From: Hydrogenophaga sp.
GTDB lineage: Bacteria > Pseudomonadota > Gammaproteobacteria > Burkholderiales > Burkholderiaceae_C
Assembly: GCF_025699295.1 (NCBI RefSeq)
Contig: NZ_JAILWB010000025.1
Location: 1 to 64,000 of the forward strand
Direction of reading: 5' to 3'
DNA: 64,000 nt
Each line of letters begins with the position of its first letter. Position 1 is the stretch's first letter. The translations under genes and the position numbers were made by a program. A model generated the notes under the pieces. That model saw only the letters and a program-made list of their open reading frames with translations. It made no database searches and was not told where the DNA came from. Of this stretch, positions 1 to 8,938 are shown piece after piece.

Positions 1-77
1 TGGTCTGAGGGAAATTGCCGTTCGAGCGGCGTGCGAAATGGGGACCGCTCAAGGCAGTCTCCGGGTGAAATGCAGAG

Positions 78-1166
78 TCAGGCGGCCTTGCGCTGCTGGC
101 TCGCGGTCAGCAACTCGCATACAGCCTGCGTCACCTGCGCGGTAGTGGCCTTGCCGCCCAGGTCGCCGGTGTGCAGCGCCGGGTTGGCAGTCACCTGTTC
201 AATTGCGCTCATCAGCCGCCTGGCCGCGTCCATCTCGCCCAGGTGCTCAAGCAACATCACGCAGCTCCAGAAGGTGCCGACCGGATTGGCCAGGCCCTTG
301 CCCATGATGTCGAAGGCCGAGCCGTGGATCGGCTCGAACATCGACGGGTAGCGGTGCTCGGGATCGATGTTGCCCGTGGGCGCAATGCCCAGGCTGCCCG
401 CCAGCGCGGCGGCCAGGTCGCTCAGGATGTCGGCGTGCAGGTTGGTCGCGACGATGGTATCGAGCGACGACGGCCGGTTGACCATGCGCGCCGTCGCGGC
501 GTCGACGAGTTCCTTGTCCCAGGTGACGTCCGGGAACTCCTTTGAGATCTGCACCGCGATCTCGTCCCACATCACCATGGCATGGCGCTGGGCGTTGCTC
601 TTGGTGATCACGGTCAGCAGCTTGCGAGGGCGCGACTGCGCCAGTCTGAACGCGAACCGCATGATGCGTTCCACGCCGACGCGGGTCATCATGCTCACGT
701 CGGTGGCGGCCTCGATGGGGTGGCCCTGGTGCACGCGGCCGCCGACGCCTGCGTACTCACCTTCCGAGTTCTCGCGCACGATCACCCAGTTCAGGTCCTC
801 GGCCTTGCAGCGCTTGAGGGGTGCATCGATACCCGGCAGGATGCGCGTGGGGCGCACGTTGGCGTACTGGTCAAAGCCCTGGCAGATCTTCAGGCGCAGG
901 CCCCACAGCGTGATGTGGTCCGGAATGTGCGGGTCGCCCGCGGAGCCGAACAGGATCGCGTCCTTGTCGCGCAGCGACTCCAGGCCGTCGTCGGGCATCA
1001 TCACGCCGTGCTCACGGTAGTGGTCACCACCCCAGTCGAAATTCTCGAACTGGAAGCGAAACGCGTGGGATGTCGCGGCCAGCGCCTCCAGCACCTGCTG
1101 GCCGGCGGGCACGACTTCCTTGCCGATGCCGTCTCCGGGAATGGTTGCGATCGCGTAGGTTTTCAT
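78..1166 (-). CDS. ttuC: Tartrate/D-malate-type dehydrogenase (isopropylmalate dehydrogenase family)
   Basis: This 362-residue protein belongs to the NAD-dependent beta-decarboxylating dehydrogenases and most resembles tartrate dehydrogenase/decarboxylase and D-malate dehydrogenase (TtuC/DmlA). Visible are the N-terminal GDGIGKEV motif, the substrate-binding REN...GEYAGVGG segment, the ITKSN lysine region, NLHADILSD with the metal-binding aspartates, and the NAD-adenine loop EPIHGSAFDI. The reading frame stays open far upstream, but the ATG at 1166 begins the family-standard MKTYAIATIPGDG sequence. It is divergent from a LysR gene starting at 1281, an arrangement typical of dmlA/dmlR. Isopropylmalate dehydrogenase proper is less likely because no leuCD genes are adjacent. 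The exact substrate (tartrate, malate or a related hydroxyacid) cannot be read from the sequence. Confidence 0.85.
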   Translation of the reverse strand: MKTYAIATIPGDGIGKEVVPAGQQVLEALAATSHAFRFQFENFDWGGDHYREHGVMMPDDGLESLRDKDAILFGSAGDPHIPDHITLWGLRLKICQGFDQYANVRPTRILPGIDAPLKRCKAEDLNWVIVRENSEGEYAGVGGRVHQGHPIEAATDVSMMTRVGVERIMRFAFRLAQSRPRKLLTVITKSNAQRHAMVMWDEIAVQISKEFPDVTWDKELVDAATARMVNRPSSLDTIVATNLHADILSDLAAALAGSLGIAPTGNIDPEHRYPSMFEPIHGSAFDIMGKGLANPVGTFWSCVMLLEHLGEMDAARRLMSAIEQVTANPALHTGDLGGKATTAQVTQAVCELLTASQQRKAA

Positions 1167-1241
1167 GGAGCGTCTCTCTGAGGGGGAAGGGTCAATGGCA
1201 CCACTGTAGGGGTTCGACACGACATCGAAACGCCGATAAAG

Positions 1242-1266
1242 TGAATCCATCGTTAACCTGCATTCA
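1242..1266. promoter_or_regulatory. Inverted repeat, possible LysR-type binding site
   Basis: TGAAT, 15 bases, then ATTCA lies in the 114-bp gap between the divergent dehydrogenase and LysR genes. LysR regulators usually bind interrupted dyads of this kind in such gaps. The site is only 14 bases upstream of the LysR start, so autorepression is plausible. The assignment rests on position and symmetry alone. Confidence 0.35.
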
Positions 1267-1280
1267 ACAATCAAGTCCCC

Positions 1281-2222
1281 ATGAACCCAGCCATTCAACC
1301 CGCCGACCTGGGCTTCTTCTCTGTGCTGGCCAGCGCCGGCAGCCTGAGCGCGGCGGCGCGCGAGCTCGGCGTGACCACGCCCGCCGTGAGCAAACACCTG
1401 GCGCAGATGGAGGCGCGCCTGGGTGTGGGCCTGCTCAACCGCACCACGCGGCGCATGAGCCTGACCCCCGAGGGCGAGGTGTACCTTGAGCACGCACGCC
1501 GCATCCTGGGCGAGATCGACGACATGGAGGATTTGCTGGGCGTCTCGCGCTCCACGCCCACCGGCCTGCTGCGCGTCAACGCCACTCTGGGTTTCGGCCG
1601 CAGCCATGTCGCCCCCCTCATTTCCCGTTTCGTGCGCAAGCACCCGCAGGTGGAGGTGCAGTTGCAGCTCTCGGTCAACCCGCCGCCACTCACCGAAGAT
1701 GCTTTCGACGTCTGCATCCGCTTCGGCGCCCCGCCCGACTCGCGCATGATCGCGCGGCACATCGCACCCAACCGCCGCCTGCTTTGCGCCTCGCCCCGCT
1801 ATCTCGCGAAGCACGACATGCCCAAGGTGCCGCACGATCTCACGCGCCACAACTGCATCGGCATCCGCCAGGGCGAAGAGGCGTATGGCGTGTGGCGCCT
1901 GTCCAGCGGTCGCGGCAAGACCGCAAACACCGAGGCCGTGAAAACGCGCGGCAACCTGACCACCAACGACGGTGAGATTGCCGTCAACTGGGCGCTCGAA
2001 GGCCACGGCATCCTGATGCGCGCCGAATGGGACATCGAACGCCACCTGCGCAATGGCCGCCTGGTGCAGGTGCTGCCGCAGTACTTCACGCCCGATGCCT
2101 CGATCCACGCGGTCTATCCCCAGCGCCACCAGTTGGCAGCACGGGTACGGGCGTTCGTGGACTTCCTGACGCTCTCGTTCTCGCAACACCTGACGGGTGA
2201 CCGGAACAAATTCGGAGCTTGA
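1281..2222 (+). CDS. LysR-family transcriptional regulator
   Basis: A 313-residue LysR protein. The N-terminal winged helix-turn-helix covers roughly residues 8-65 and contains the family's GSLSAAARELGVTTPAVSK stretch followed by LGVGLLNRTTRRMSLTPEG. The remainder is the periplasmic-binding-like effector domain. It is of the DmlR/CrgA subgroup by its N-terminal wording. Divergence from the tartrate/malate-type dehydrogenase implies that it controls that gene, probably with the hydroxyacid substrate as co-inducer; this is inferred from gene order. Length is normal for the family. Confidence 0.9.
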   Translation: MNPAIQPADLGFFSVLASAGSLSAAARELGVTTPAVSKHLAQMEARLGVGLLNRTTRRMSLTPEGEVYLEHARRILGEIDDMEDLLGVSRSTPTGLLRVNATLGFGRSHVAPLISRFVRKHPQVEVQLQLSVNPPPLTEDAFDVCIRFGAPPDSRMIARHIAPNRRLLCASPRYLAKHDMPKVPHDLTRHNCIGIRQGEEAYGVWRLSSGRGKTANTEAVKTRGNLTTNDGEIAVNWALEGHGILMRAEWDIERHLRNGRLVQVLPQYFTPDASIHAVYPQRHQLAARVRAFVDFLTLSFSQHLTGDRNKFGA

Positions 2223-2303
2223 GCACCGGCATCCGACCGGCGCCCCGGCGAGGGCAATGCGTCTCAGTGGGTGCGTTGCCTCAGTGCTGGGCGGGCGGTC
2301 TTG

Positions 2304-2546
2304 TCAGCGCCCCAACTGCGCCAGCGCCGCCTGCAGCCCAGCCAGGCCACCCACGCGCTGGTCGTTGATGAAGATCTGCGGCATCTGCCGCACGGACGGG
2401 CCACACTTTTCGTAGAACGCCAGGCGTTCGGCCTCGTCGTCGAGGCGGATTTCCTCGAAGTCCAGCGAGCGGGACTTCAGCAGCATCTTGGCCGACTCGC
2501 ATTGCGGGCAGGCGGACTTGGAATAAACGGCGATCTTGAGTGACAT
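2304..2546 (-). CDS. Glutaredoxin-like protein
   Basis: An 80-residue cytoplasmic glutaredoxin with the redox motif CPQC near residues 14-17. It also has the cis-proline segment MPQIFINDQRVGG (TVPxIFI in classical family members), which binds glutathione. It is expected to reduce disulfides or mixed glutathione disulfides. The proline-glutamine pair between the cysteines differs from the common CPYC. It is divergent from the regulator at 2660 and is not visibly part of an operon. Confidence 0.85.
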   Translation of the reverse strand: MSLKIAVYSKSACPQCESAKMLLKSRSLDFEEIRLDDEAERLAFYEKCGPSVRQMPQIFINDQRVGGLAGLQAALAQLGR

Positions 2547-2659
2547 GGGCGGGAGTTTACGGGGGCCGACATGTCCGCCGCGTCCACCGGGGCATCCAGA
2601 AAACCGGCAAACGGTACAGTGACTCCCATGCCCGCACCGGCCCGTGCCCGACCTCTCCC

Positions 2660-3886
2660 ATGGATTCCCTGATCGCCGCTTCCGCGCGCGCCCTTGCGGC
2701 CGGTGACGCGCTCGGCGCGCTCAAGCACGTCGCCCTGCGCGAGGACCCGCCGGCGCTGGCCTTGCGCGGCATTGCCATGGCGCAGCTCGGCGAGCACCCA
2801 CGGGCGCGCGAACTGCTGCGGGGCGCGGCGCGTGGCTTTGGCGCGCACGAGGCGGTGTTCCGCGCGCGCTGCGTCGTCGCCGAGGCCGAGGTCGCGCTGG
2901 CCCTGCGCGACGTGGGCGGTTCGCCGCGCGCATTGCTGGCCGCCGCGACCACGCTGGAGGCGCACGCGGACCACGCCAACGCGCAGCATGCGCGCCTGAT
3001 CGCGCTGCGCCGCCTGCTGTTGCTGGGCCGCCTGGGCGAAGCCGCCACAGCGCTCGCAGCCATCGACGCGGGCCAGGGCATGCCGCCTTCGCTGGCCGCG
3101 CTGGCCGAACTGGGCGCGGCTGAACTGGCCTTGCGCTCGCTGCGCACCGGCCCGGCGCGCGCGGCACTACAGCGCGCGCACGCCGCCGCCCTGCGCGCGG
3201 GCGTGCCGGCGCTGCTGGCCGAGGTGGCCGAAGCCCGGGCCGCGCTCGACCGACCCGCCGCGCGGCGCAGGGGGCCCGATGGCACCGACCAGACCCTGCG
3301 GCTGGACGAGGTCGAGGCGCTGCTGGCGTCGAACGCGCTGGTGGTGGACGCCTGCCGGCGTGGCCTGAGCGCGGGCGCCGCCTGGCAGGCGCTGGCGCGG
3401 CGGCCGGTGCTGTTCGCACTGGCGCAGGCACTGGCCGAGGCCTGGCCCGCCGACGTGGAGCGCGAGGACCTGATCGCGAACGTGTTTCGCACCCGCCACC
3501 CGGACGAAACCCACCGCGCGCGCCTGCGGGTGGAGATGGGCCGCCTGCGCGCCCTGGTCAAGCCGCTGGCGCGCGTCGAAGCCACGGCACGCGGCTTTGC
3601 GCTGGTGCCGCACGACCATGTCGAGGTGGTGGTGCTGGCACCCCCCATTGCCGGCGATCAGGCCGCGCTGCAGGCGCTGCTGGCCGATGGCGCGGCCTGG
3701 TCGACCTCGGCGCTGGCGCTGGCGCTGGGCGCGAGCCAGCGCACCGTGCAGCGCGCGCTGGCCGAGCTGCAGGCCGACGGCCGCGTGCGCGCCATCGGGC
3801 AGGCACGCGCGCGCCGCTGGCTGGCACCGCCACTGCCCGGATTCACGACAGCTTTGTTACTCCCCGCTGCACTGCCGTTTGCGTAG
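2660..3886 (+). CDS. Alanine/arginine-rich helix-turn-helix regulator
   Basis: A 408-residue protein very rich in alanine, arginine and leucine. Residues about 1-200 look like all-helical repeat (TPR-like) sequence. The second half has a segment around VEREDLIANVFRTRHPDE followed by LRVEMGRLRALVKPL, which resembles a winged-helix output domain, and then a clear C-terminal helix-turn-helix (WSTSALALALGASQRTVQRALAELQ). The ATG at 2660 (MDSLIAASARALAAGD) was chosen because the open frame upstream of it has no family character. It lies 48 bp before the beta-propeller gene and probably regulates that gene and the DUF899 gene after it. No named family was recognised. Confidence 0.6.
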   Translation: MDSLIAASARALAAGDALGALKHVALREDPPALALRGIAMAQLGEHPRARELLRGAARGFGAHEAVFRARCVVAEAEVALALRDVGGSPRALLAAATTLEAHADHANAQHARLIALRRLLLLGRLGEAATALAAIDAGQGMPPSLAALAELGAAELALRSLRTGPARAALQRAHAAALRAGVPALLAEVAEARAALDRPAARRRGPDGTDQTLRLDEVEALLASNALVVDACRRGLSAGAAWQALARRPVLFALAQALAEAWPADVEREDLIANVFRTRHPDETHRARLRVEMGRLRALVKPLARVEATARGFALVPHDHVEVVVLAPPIAGDQAALQALLADGAAWSTSALALALGASQRTVQRALAELQADGRVRAIGQARARRWLAPPLPGFTTALLLPAALPFA

Positions 3887-3934
3887 AGTGCTTTCACGGC
3901 GCCGATTTCCGCACGCGCCACAAGGAGCCCTCAG

Positions 3935-4636
3935 ATGCCAACGACCACCGCAGAAGCCACGCGCCAGCGCAAGACCGACAACCGCCCCACCACCCCCGCC
4001 GAGATCGTGCGCGAGTACGGTCCCTTCGAAGGCGCCGTCAACGTGAACGGCGTCACCCACGACGGCAGCCGCGTCTGGGTGGCCCTTGGCGCGCGGCTGG
4101 ACGCGATCGATCCGCACAGCGGCAAGACCGTGCACACGCTGCCCCGCGCCGGCGACGCCGGCACCGCCTTCGACGGCAAGCACCTGTACCAGATCGCCGA
4201 GTCGCGCATCGACAAGATCGATCCGGCCACCGGCCAGGTGCTGGCCTCCATTCCCGCGCCCGGCAACGGCAACGACTCGGGCCTGGCCTGGGCCGAAGGC
4301 AGCCTGTGGGTCGGGCAGTACCGCGACCGCAGGATCCACCAGATCGACCCCGAAACCGGCGCGGTGAAACGCACCATCGAGTCCAACCGCTTCGTCACCG
4401 GCGTCACCTGGGTCGAAGGCGAGCTGTGGCACGGCACCTGGGAGGGCGACGAAAGCGAGCTGCGCCGCATCCACCCCGAGAGCGGCGCCGTGCTCGAACG
4501 CCTGACCCTGCCCGAGGGCGTCGGCGTCAGCGGGCTCGAATCCGACGGCGCCGACCTGTTCTGGTGCGGCGGCGGTGGCAGCGGCAAGCTGCGCGCCGTG
4601 CGCCGCCCCCGGGCAGCGACCCGCGCCGCCGCCTGA
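3935..4636 (+). CDS. Beta-propeller protein, quinoprotein/glutamine-cyclotransferase-like
   Basis: A 233-residue protein made of repeated propeller blades: VWVALGARLDAIDPHSGK, LYQIAESRIDKIDPATGQ, LWVGQYRDRRIHQIDPETG and ELRRIHPESGAVLERL. The repeated IDPxTG turns are typical of YVTN/PQQ-like propellers and of glutamine-cyclotransferase folds. There is no signal peptide, so it should be cytoplasmic. A good ribosome site (AAGGAG) precedes the ATG. It is 37 bp upstream of the DUF899 gene and the two are probably co-transcribed. The substrate is unknown. Confidence 0.65.
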   Translation: MPTTTAEATRQRKTDNRPTTPAEIVREYGPFEGAVNVNGVTHDGSRVWVALGARLDAIDPHSGKTVHTLPRAGDAGTAFDGKHLYQIAESRIDKIDPATGQVLASIPAPGNGNDSGLAWAEGSLWVGQYRDRRIHQIDPETGAVKRTIESNRFVTGVTWVEGELWHGTWEGDESELRRIHPESGAVLERLTLPEGVGVSGLESDGADLFWCGGGGSGKLRAVRRPRAATRAAA

Positions 4637-4673
4637 GCCCGGCCCCCTCCACCTTCGCAAGGAGCAACATCCC

Positions 4674-5450
4674 ATGAACACCGCCGTCCACACCACCCCT
4701 GCGCACCACCCCGTGGTGTCCCCCGACCAGTGGCTCCAGGAGCGCAAGGCGCTGCTCGTGCGCGAGAAGGAACTGCTGCGCCTGCAGGACCAGATCGCCC
4801 GCGAGCGCCGCGCGCTGCCCTGGACCCGCATCGACAAGCCCTACACCTTCGACGCGCCCGAGGGCCGGCGCACGCTGGCCGAGCTGTTCGAAGGCCGCGG
4901 CCAGCTGATCGTGCAGCACTTCATGCTCGGCGCGGGCTGGGAGCAAGGCTGCCCGAGCTGCTCCTTCATGGCCGACCACACCGACGGCATGACGGTGCAC
5001 CTCGCGCAGCGCGACATCGCCTTCGTCGCGGTCTCGCACGCACCCCTGGCCGAGATCGCGCGCTTTCGCCAGCGCATGGGCTGGCGGTTCCGCTGGGTGT
5101 CGTCGCACGGCAGCGCCTTCAACCATCACTTCCACGTCAGCTTCACGCCCGAAGAAAAGGCCCGCGGCGAGGTCTACTACAACTACCGCATGCAGCCCTT
5201 CGAGATCGAGGAGCTGCCCGGCATCAGCGTGTTCGTGAAGAACGGCGCGGGCGAGGTCTTCCACACCTATTCGACCTACCGGCGCGGCGTGGAGGCCATG
5301 ATGGGCACCTACCACCTGATCGACCTCACGCCCCGGGGGCGCGACGAGGACGGCCTGTCTTACCCGATGGCATGGGTGCGCCACCACGACCGCTACGATC
5401 CCGCGCCGCTGCCTGCTCCGGCCGGTGCCTGCTGCCAGGCGCACGCCTGA
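4674..5450 (+). CDS. DUF899 family thioredoxin-like protein
   Basis: A 258-residue member of the DUF899 (AhpC/TSA-related) family. Recognisable features are the N-terminal helix RKALLVREKELLRLQDQI, the segment MLGAGWEQGCPSCSFMADH with a CxxC pair, and the closing block with HTYSTYRRGVE followed by LTPRGRDED. These proteins have a thioredoxin fold but no demonstrated reaction. The ATG at 4674 follows AAGGAG. The gene ends 23 bp before a membrane-protein gene that may belong to the same transcript. Confidence 0.8.
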   Translation: MNTAVHTTPAHHPVVSPDQWLQERKALLVREKELLRLQDQIARERRALPWTRIDKPYTFDAPEGRRTLAELFEGRGQLIVQHFMLGAGWEQGCPSCSFMADHTDGMTVHLAQRDIAFVAVSHAPLAEIARFRQRMGWRFRWVSSHGSAFNHHFHVSFTPEEKARGEVYYNYRMQPFEIEELPGISVFVKNGAGEVFHTYSTYRRGVEAMMGTYHLIDLTPRGRDEDGLSYPMAWVRHHDRYDPAPLPAPAGACCQAHA

Positions 5451-5472
5451 GCACCTCGGTGGCGGGTCCCGC

Positions 5473-6108
5473 ATGTCGAACACGGTGTGGCCCTGGCTGG
5501 CGGTGGCCGGCCTGGGTGCCCTGCACGGGCTGAACCCCGCCACCGGCTGGCCCTGGGCCGCCGCCTGGGGCCTTCGGTCGAAGGACCGCTTGCAGGTGCT
5601 GCGCGCGCTGCTGCCGATCGCGCTCGGGCACGCCGCGTCGGTGGCGCTGGTGGTCGCTGTGGTGGGCGTGTCGGCGGCCTTCGACCGCATGCTCGATCTC
5701 GACGCGCTGCCCGCACTGGCCACCGCCGCGCTGGTGCTGGCCATCGCCGTCCACCTGTGGCGGCATGGGCGCCGCCGGCCCGAACAACACCCGCGCGCCT
5801 TCACAGGCGCGCACACCGGGCTGGCGCTCTGGTCGTTCGGCGTGTCGACCGCGCAGGGCGCGGGCCTGATGCTGGTGCCGGCCCTGGTGCCGATCTGCAT
5901 GGGCAGCGGTGCGGTGCGCGAGATCACCGCCTCGGGCTCGCTGGCGATGGCGCTGCTGGCCCTGGGCGTGCACACCGCCGCCATGCTCGCGGTCACCGGC
6001 ACGGTGGCGGCCGCGGTCTGCCTCGGTGTCGGCGCCGCGCGCGGCCGGTTTACCCCGAGTAGCCCGCCAGCCGCGGCAGGAACAGCACCAGATCGGGCCA
6101 CAGCGTGA
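5473..6108 (+). CDS. Integral membrane protein of unknown function
   Basis: A 211-residue, strongly hydrophobic protein with about six predicted membrane spans. The first span carries GLGALHGLNPATGWPW, a short conserved-looking loop reminiscent of the HxxxP motifs of nickel/cobalt (NicO) and UreH-type transporters, but the match is too weak to name it. Charged residues are concentrated in one loop near residues 100-115. The last 59 bases overlap the 3' end of the convergent dctM gene. The start at 5473 (MSNTVWPWLAV) was preferred to the longer frame because the extra residues are hydrophilic and unlike the rest. Confidence 0.55.
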   Translation: MSNTVWPWLAVAGLGALHGLNPATGWPWAAAWGLRSKDRLQVLRALLPIALGHAASVALVVAVVGVSAAFDRMLDLDALPALATAALVLAIAVHLWRHGRRRPEQHPRAFTGAHTGLALWSFGVSTAQGAGLMLVPALVPICMGSGAVREITASGSLAMALLALGVHTAAMLAVTGTVAAAVCLGVGAARGRFTPSSPPAAAGTAPDRATA

Positions 6109-7351
6109 CCACCACCAGCGCGCCGATCATCACCGCCAGGAAGGGCAGCACCTCGCGCACCAGCGCCAGCAGCGAGACTTCGGCGATCTTGGTCATCATG
6201 AACAGCAGCAGGCCGTAGGGCGGCGTGACCAGGCCGATCATGATGTTGAGCACCGCCACCACGCCGAAATGCACCGGGTCGATGCCCAGCGCCACGGCCG
6301 TGGGCAGCAGCACCGGCAGCACCACCAGGATGATGGTGGAGCCTTCGAGAAAGGCGCCGAGCAGCAGCAGGATCAGGTTGATCAGCAGCAGGAAGGCCAC
6401 GGGGGAGAGGTCGTAGCCCTGGAGGAAAGCGCTCAGCGTGGCCGGGATGTTCTCGGACGTGATGACGTAGTTGAAGACCAGCGCGCCCGCGATCAGCATG
6501 CCGATGGAGATGCTGGTGCGCGCGCTGGTGATCAGCGAGTGGTAGATGTCGCCCCAGCCCAGGCTGCGGTACAGCACCACCGAGATCAGCAGGGCGTAGG
6601 CGGCCGCCAGGCCCGCCGCCTCGGTGGGCGTGGTCACGCCGCTGTAGAGGCAGCCGAGCAGGATCACCGGCAGCATCAGGGCCGGCAGCGCGTCCAGGGT
6701 GATGCGCGGCAGCTCGCGCAGCGGCACCGCGGGTTCCACCGGGAAGCGGCGGCGCCGGGACATGGCGTAGATCAGCGCCATCTGCACCGCGCCCATGAGC
6801 AGGCCGGGCAGCACCCCCGCGATGAACAGGTAACCGACCGAGGTGCCCGAAACCAGCGCGTAGAGCACCAGCGGGATCGAGGGCGGCAGGATGGGCCCGA
6901 TGACGGCGGACACGGCGGTCAGTGCGGCGGCGAATTCGCGCGTGTACTTGCCGTCGCGCGTCATCATGGCCTGCATCAGCTTGCCCGAGCCGGCCGCGTC
7001 GGCCAGCGCCGAGCCCGACATGCTGGCGAAGACGATGCTCTGCAGCACGTTGACCTGCGCCAGGCCGCCGGGAAAGCGCCCGACGATGGCGTTGCAGAAG
7101 CGCAGCAGCCGGTCCAGGATGCTGCCGCTGCTCATGATGGTGGCGGCCAGGATGAACAGCGGAATGGCCAGCAACAGGAAGCTGGAATAGGTGCCGTTGA
7201 GCAGCTGCTCGGCCGCCGAGCCCATGTCCATGCCCTTGAGGTACAGGTACAGCACCGAGCCGCCGATCATGGCGTGGCCGACCGGCACGCCCAGCAGGCT
7301 GAGCGCGATGATGGCCCCCAGGGCCAGGGAGATGGGGCTGGTGAAGTTCAC
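6050..7351 (-). CDS. dctM: TRAP transporter large permease DctM (operon 1)
   Basis: A 433-residue large membrane subunit of a TRAP transporter, with about 12 hydrophobic spans and the typical opening (ISLALGAIIALSLLGVPVGHAM). It catalyses sodium-coupled uptake of an organic acid delivered by DctP. The GTG at 7351 was chosen because it overlaps the dctQ stop in the 4-base string GTGA, which implies translational coupling and gives a normal DctM length. It is the last gene of dctP-dctQ-dctM. Confidence 0.92.
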   Translation of the reverse strand: MNFTSPISLALGAIIALSLLGVPVGHAMIGGSVLYLYLKGMDMGSAAEQLLNGTYSSFLLLAIPLFILAATIMSSGSILDRLLRFCNAIVGRFPGGLAQVNVLQSIVFASMSGSALADAAGSGKLMQAMMTRDGKYTREFAAALTAVSAVIGPILPPSIPLVLYALVSGTSVGYLFIAGVLPGLLMGAVQMALIYAMSRRRRFPVEPAVPLRELPRITLDALPALMLPVILLGCLYSGVTTPTEAAGLAAAYALLISVVLYRSLGWGDIYHSLITSARTSISIGMLIAGALVFNYVITSENIPATLSAFLQGYDLSPVAFLLLINLILLLLGAFLEGSTIILVVLPVLLPTAVALGIDPVHFGVVAVLNIMIGLVTPPYGLLLFMMTKIAEVSLLALVREVLPFLAVMIGALVVVTLWPDLVLFLPRLAGYSG

Positions 7352-7875
7352 GGTGCGGGAGTGGATGGATCCCGGGCGGGCGGCCCGGGGCGCCACAGGC
7401 GCACGATGGCCCGGAGCTGGCGTGCGATCACGGCGAGCGAGAACACGATGTAGATCGAGTACAGCCAGTCGAAGCGGATGTTCAGGTAGGAACTCTTCTC
7501 GACCTTCATGAAGGCCACATAGTCGTAGGACGCCGGCAGCGCCATGCCGAACAGCACGATGAGGCACAACGCGCCGACGGTGCCGATCACCGCATGGCCC
7601 CTCGGCCCGAAGAAGGCCTGCACGAAGTCGATGCGGATTTCCTCTTCATCCTTCAGCACGAACGCCGCGCCCCAGAGCACCAGCCACAGCCAGGCCACCA
7701 GCGACAACTCGGCGGTCCAGCCCACCGGCCAGTTGAACACGTAGCGCAGGGCGATCTGGATGATGAAGGCGACGAAGATCACCGCGAGCAGGCCCGCGGC
7801 GATCACCTCCGCCAACCGGTGCAGGCGGGCAAGCAGCGTTCGAAGCATGGATGGCGGGTCCTGGGGCCTGTTCAC
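7348..7875 (-). CDS. dctQ: TRAP transporter small permease DctQ (operon 1)
   Basis: A 175-residue small membrane subunit with four predicted spans, carrying the family features IALRYVFNWPVGWTAELS and LVLWGAAFVLKDEEEIRIDF. It bridges the binding protein and DctM. A GTG start at 7875 overlaps the dctP stop as GTGA, mirroring the dctQ-dctM junction. An internal ATG at 7849 is possible but would lose the coupling. Confidence 0.9.
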   Translation of the reverse strand: MNRPQDPPSMLRTLLARLHRLAEVIAAGLLAVIFVAFIIQIALRYVFNWPVGWTAELSLVAWLWLVLWGAAFVLKDEEEIRIDFVQAFFGPRGHAVIGTVGALCLIVLFGMALPASYDYVAFMKVEKSSYLNIRFDWLYSIYIVFSLAVIARQLRAIVRLWRPGPPARDPSTPAP

Positions 7876-8861
7876 TTCATCGCGTTGATCTTGTCGAGCA
7901 TGCCCGCCGGCCAGTTCTTCGCGTCGTCCGAGGCCAGGTAGACCTTCTGCGCGTGTTCGCGGAAGGCGTTGACATTGGGCGCGTACACCTCCAGGCCCTG
8001 GGCCTTGAAGCCGTCGGCGAGTTCCTTCTCGCGCTTCAGGTGTTCGGCCGTGCTCCAGGCGATGGCCTTGTCGGCCGCGGCCTGGAAGCTCTTCTGCTTC
8101 GCCGCCGACATGCCCTGCCAGGTCTTCATGTTGACCGTCAGCAGGTCGTAGCCGACCAGGTGCGAGGTCAGCACGATCTGCGACATCACCTCGTAGAACT
8201 TCATGTTCTGTACGTTCGGCAACGGATTGTCCTGGCCGTCGATGGCGCCGGTCTGCAGGCCGGTGTAGGTTTCGGCGTAGGCCATGGGTGTGGGGTTGGC
8301 GCCGAGCGATCGGCCCAGCAGCTGCCAGCTGTCGCCGGGGGGCATGCGCAATTTCACGCCGGCCAGGTCGGCCGGCACGCTGATCTTCTTCTTCGGCTTG
8401 AGGCCGACCTGGCGCGTACCGAAGAAGGTCGGGCCCAGGATCTTCACCTTGAGCTGGTCTTCCACCATCTTCTTCATCTGCGCGCCCAGGTCGCTGGCGA
8501 AGAAGGCGTTGAGGTGGTTGGCGTCGCGGAACAGGTAGGCCGAGGTCAGCAGCGACCAGGCCGGGATCTGCTTGGAGATGTCCTGCGGCGAGATGTTGCC
8601 CATCTCCAGGTTGTCGCGCTGCAGCGCCACGAGCTCGGTGCCCTGGCGGAACAGGGTCGAATTGAGGAAGGCTTCGACCTTGAAGTCGGCCTCCACATCC
8701 TTGGCGAACATCTTCATCATGTCGGCGCGGATGTCCTTATCGGAGAACACGGCAGCGAAACGCAGCGTGGGCTGGGCCTGCGCCCAGGCAGGCAGACCTG
8801 CGGCGGCGGCGAGCGCCGCGCCGGTTTGCAGAACGTGGCGGCGGTTGGGTGTGAAGTTCAT
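7872..8861 (-). CDS. dctP: TRAP transporter substrate-binding protein DctP (operon 1)
   Basis: A 329-residue periplasmic receptor. The N-terminus (NRRHVLQTGAALAAAAGLPAWAQA) is a signal peptide with a twin-arginine flavour. DctP-family landmarks follow: TRQVGLKPKKKISVPADLAGVKLR, then YAETYTGLQTGAIDGQDNPLPN, where the conserved arginine and the glutamine/asparagine contact the carboxylate. A CAGGAG ribosome site precedes the ATG. The gene starts the operon and is separated from the divergent IclR gene only by the dehydroquinase-like gene. The ligand is an organic acid, possibly related to quinate or shikimate given that neighbour. Confidence 0.92.
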   Translation of the reverse strand: MNFTPNRRHVLQTGAALAAAAGLPAWAQAQPTLRFAAVFSDKDIRADMMKMFAKDVEADFKVEAFLNSTLFRQGTELVALQRDNLEMGNISPQDISKQIPAWSLLTSAYLFRDANHLNAFFASDLGAQMKKMVEDQLKVKILGPTFFGTRQVGLKPKKKISVPADLAGVKLRMPPGDSWQLLGRSLGANPTPMAYAETYTGLQTGAIDGQDNPLPNVQNMKFYEVMSQIVLTSHLVGYDLLTVNMKTWQGMSAAKQKSFQAAADKAIAWSTAEHLKREKELADGFKAQGLEVYAPNVNAFREHAQKVYLASDDAKNWPAGMLDKINAMK

Positions 8862-8938
8862 GGTGCTTGTCTCCTGTGGATCGTTGGTGACGGAAAGAAA
8901 ACGGATGAAGGCGGAGGGATCGACGCTGTCGCGGCGCC

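Noticed and set aside
1167-2189. N-terminal extension of the tartrate/malate-type dehydrogenase frame across the divergent gap
   Set aside because: It is antisense to the LysR gene, has compositionally odd sequence, and the family start is the ATG at 1166.
6104-7453. Long plus-strand open frame rich in histidine, glutamine and arginine opposite the TRAP operon
   Set aside because: Typical antisense shadow of a hydrophobic high-GC gene; the DctM and DctQ frames on the other strand are unambiguous.
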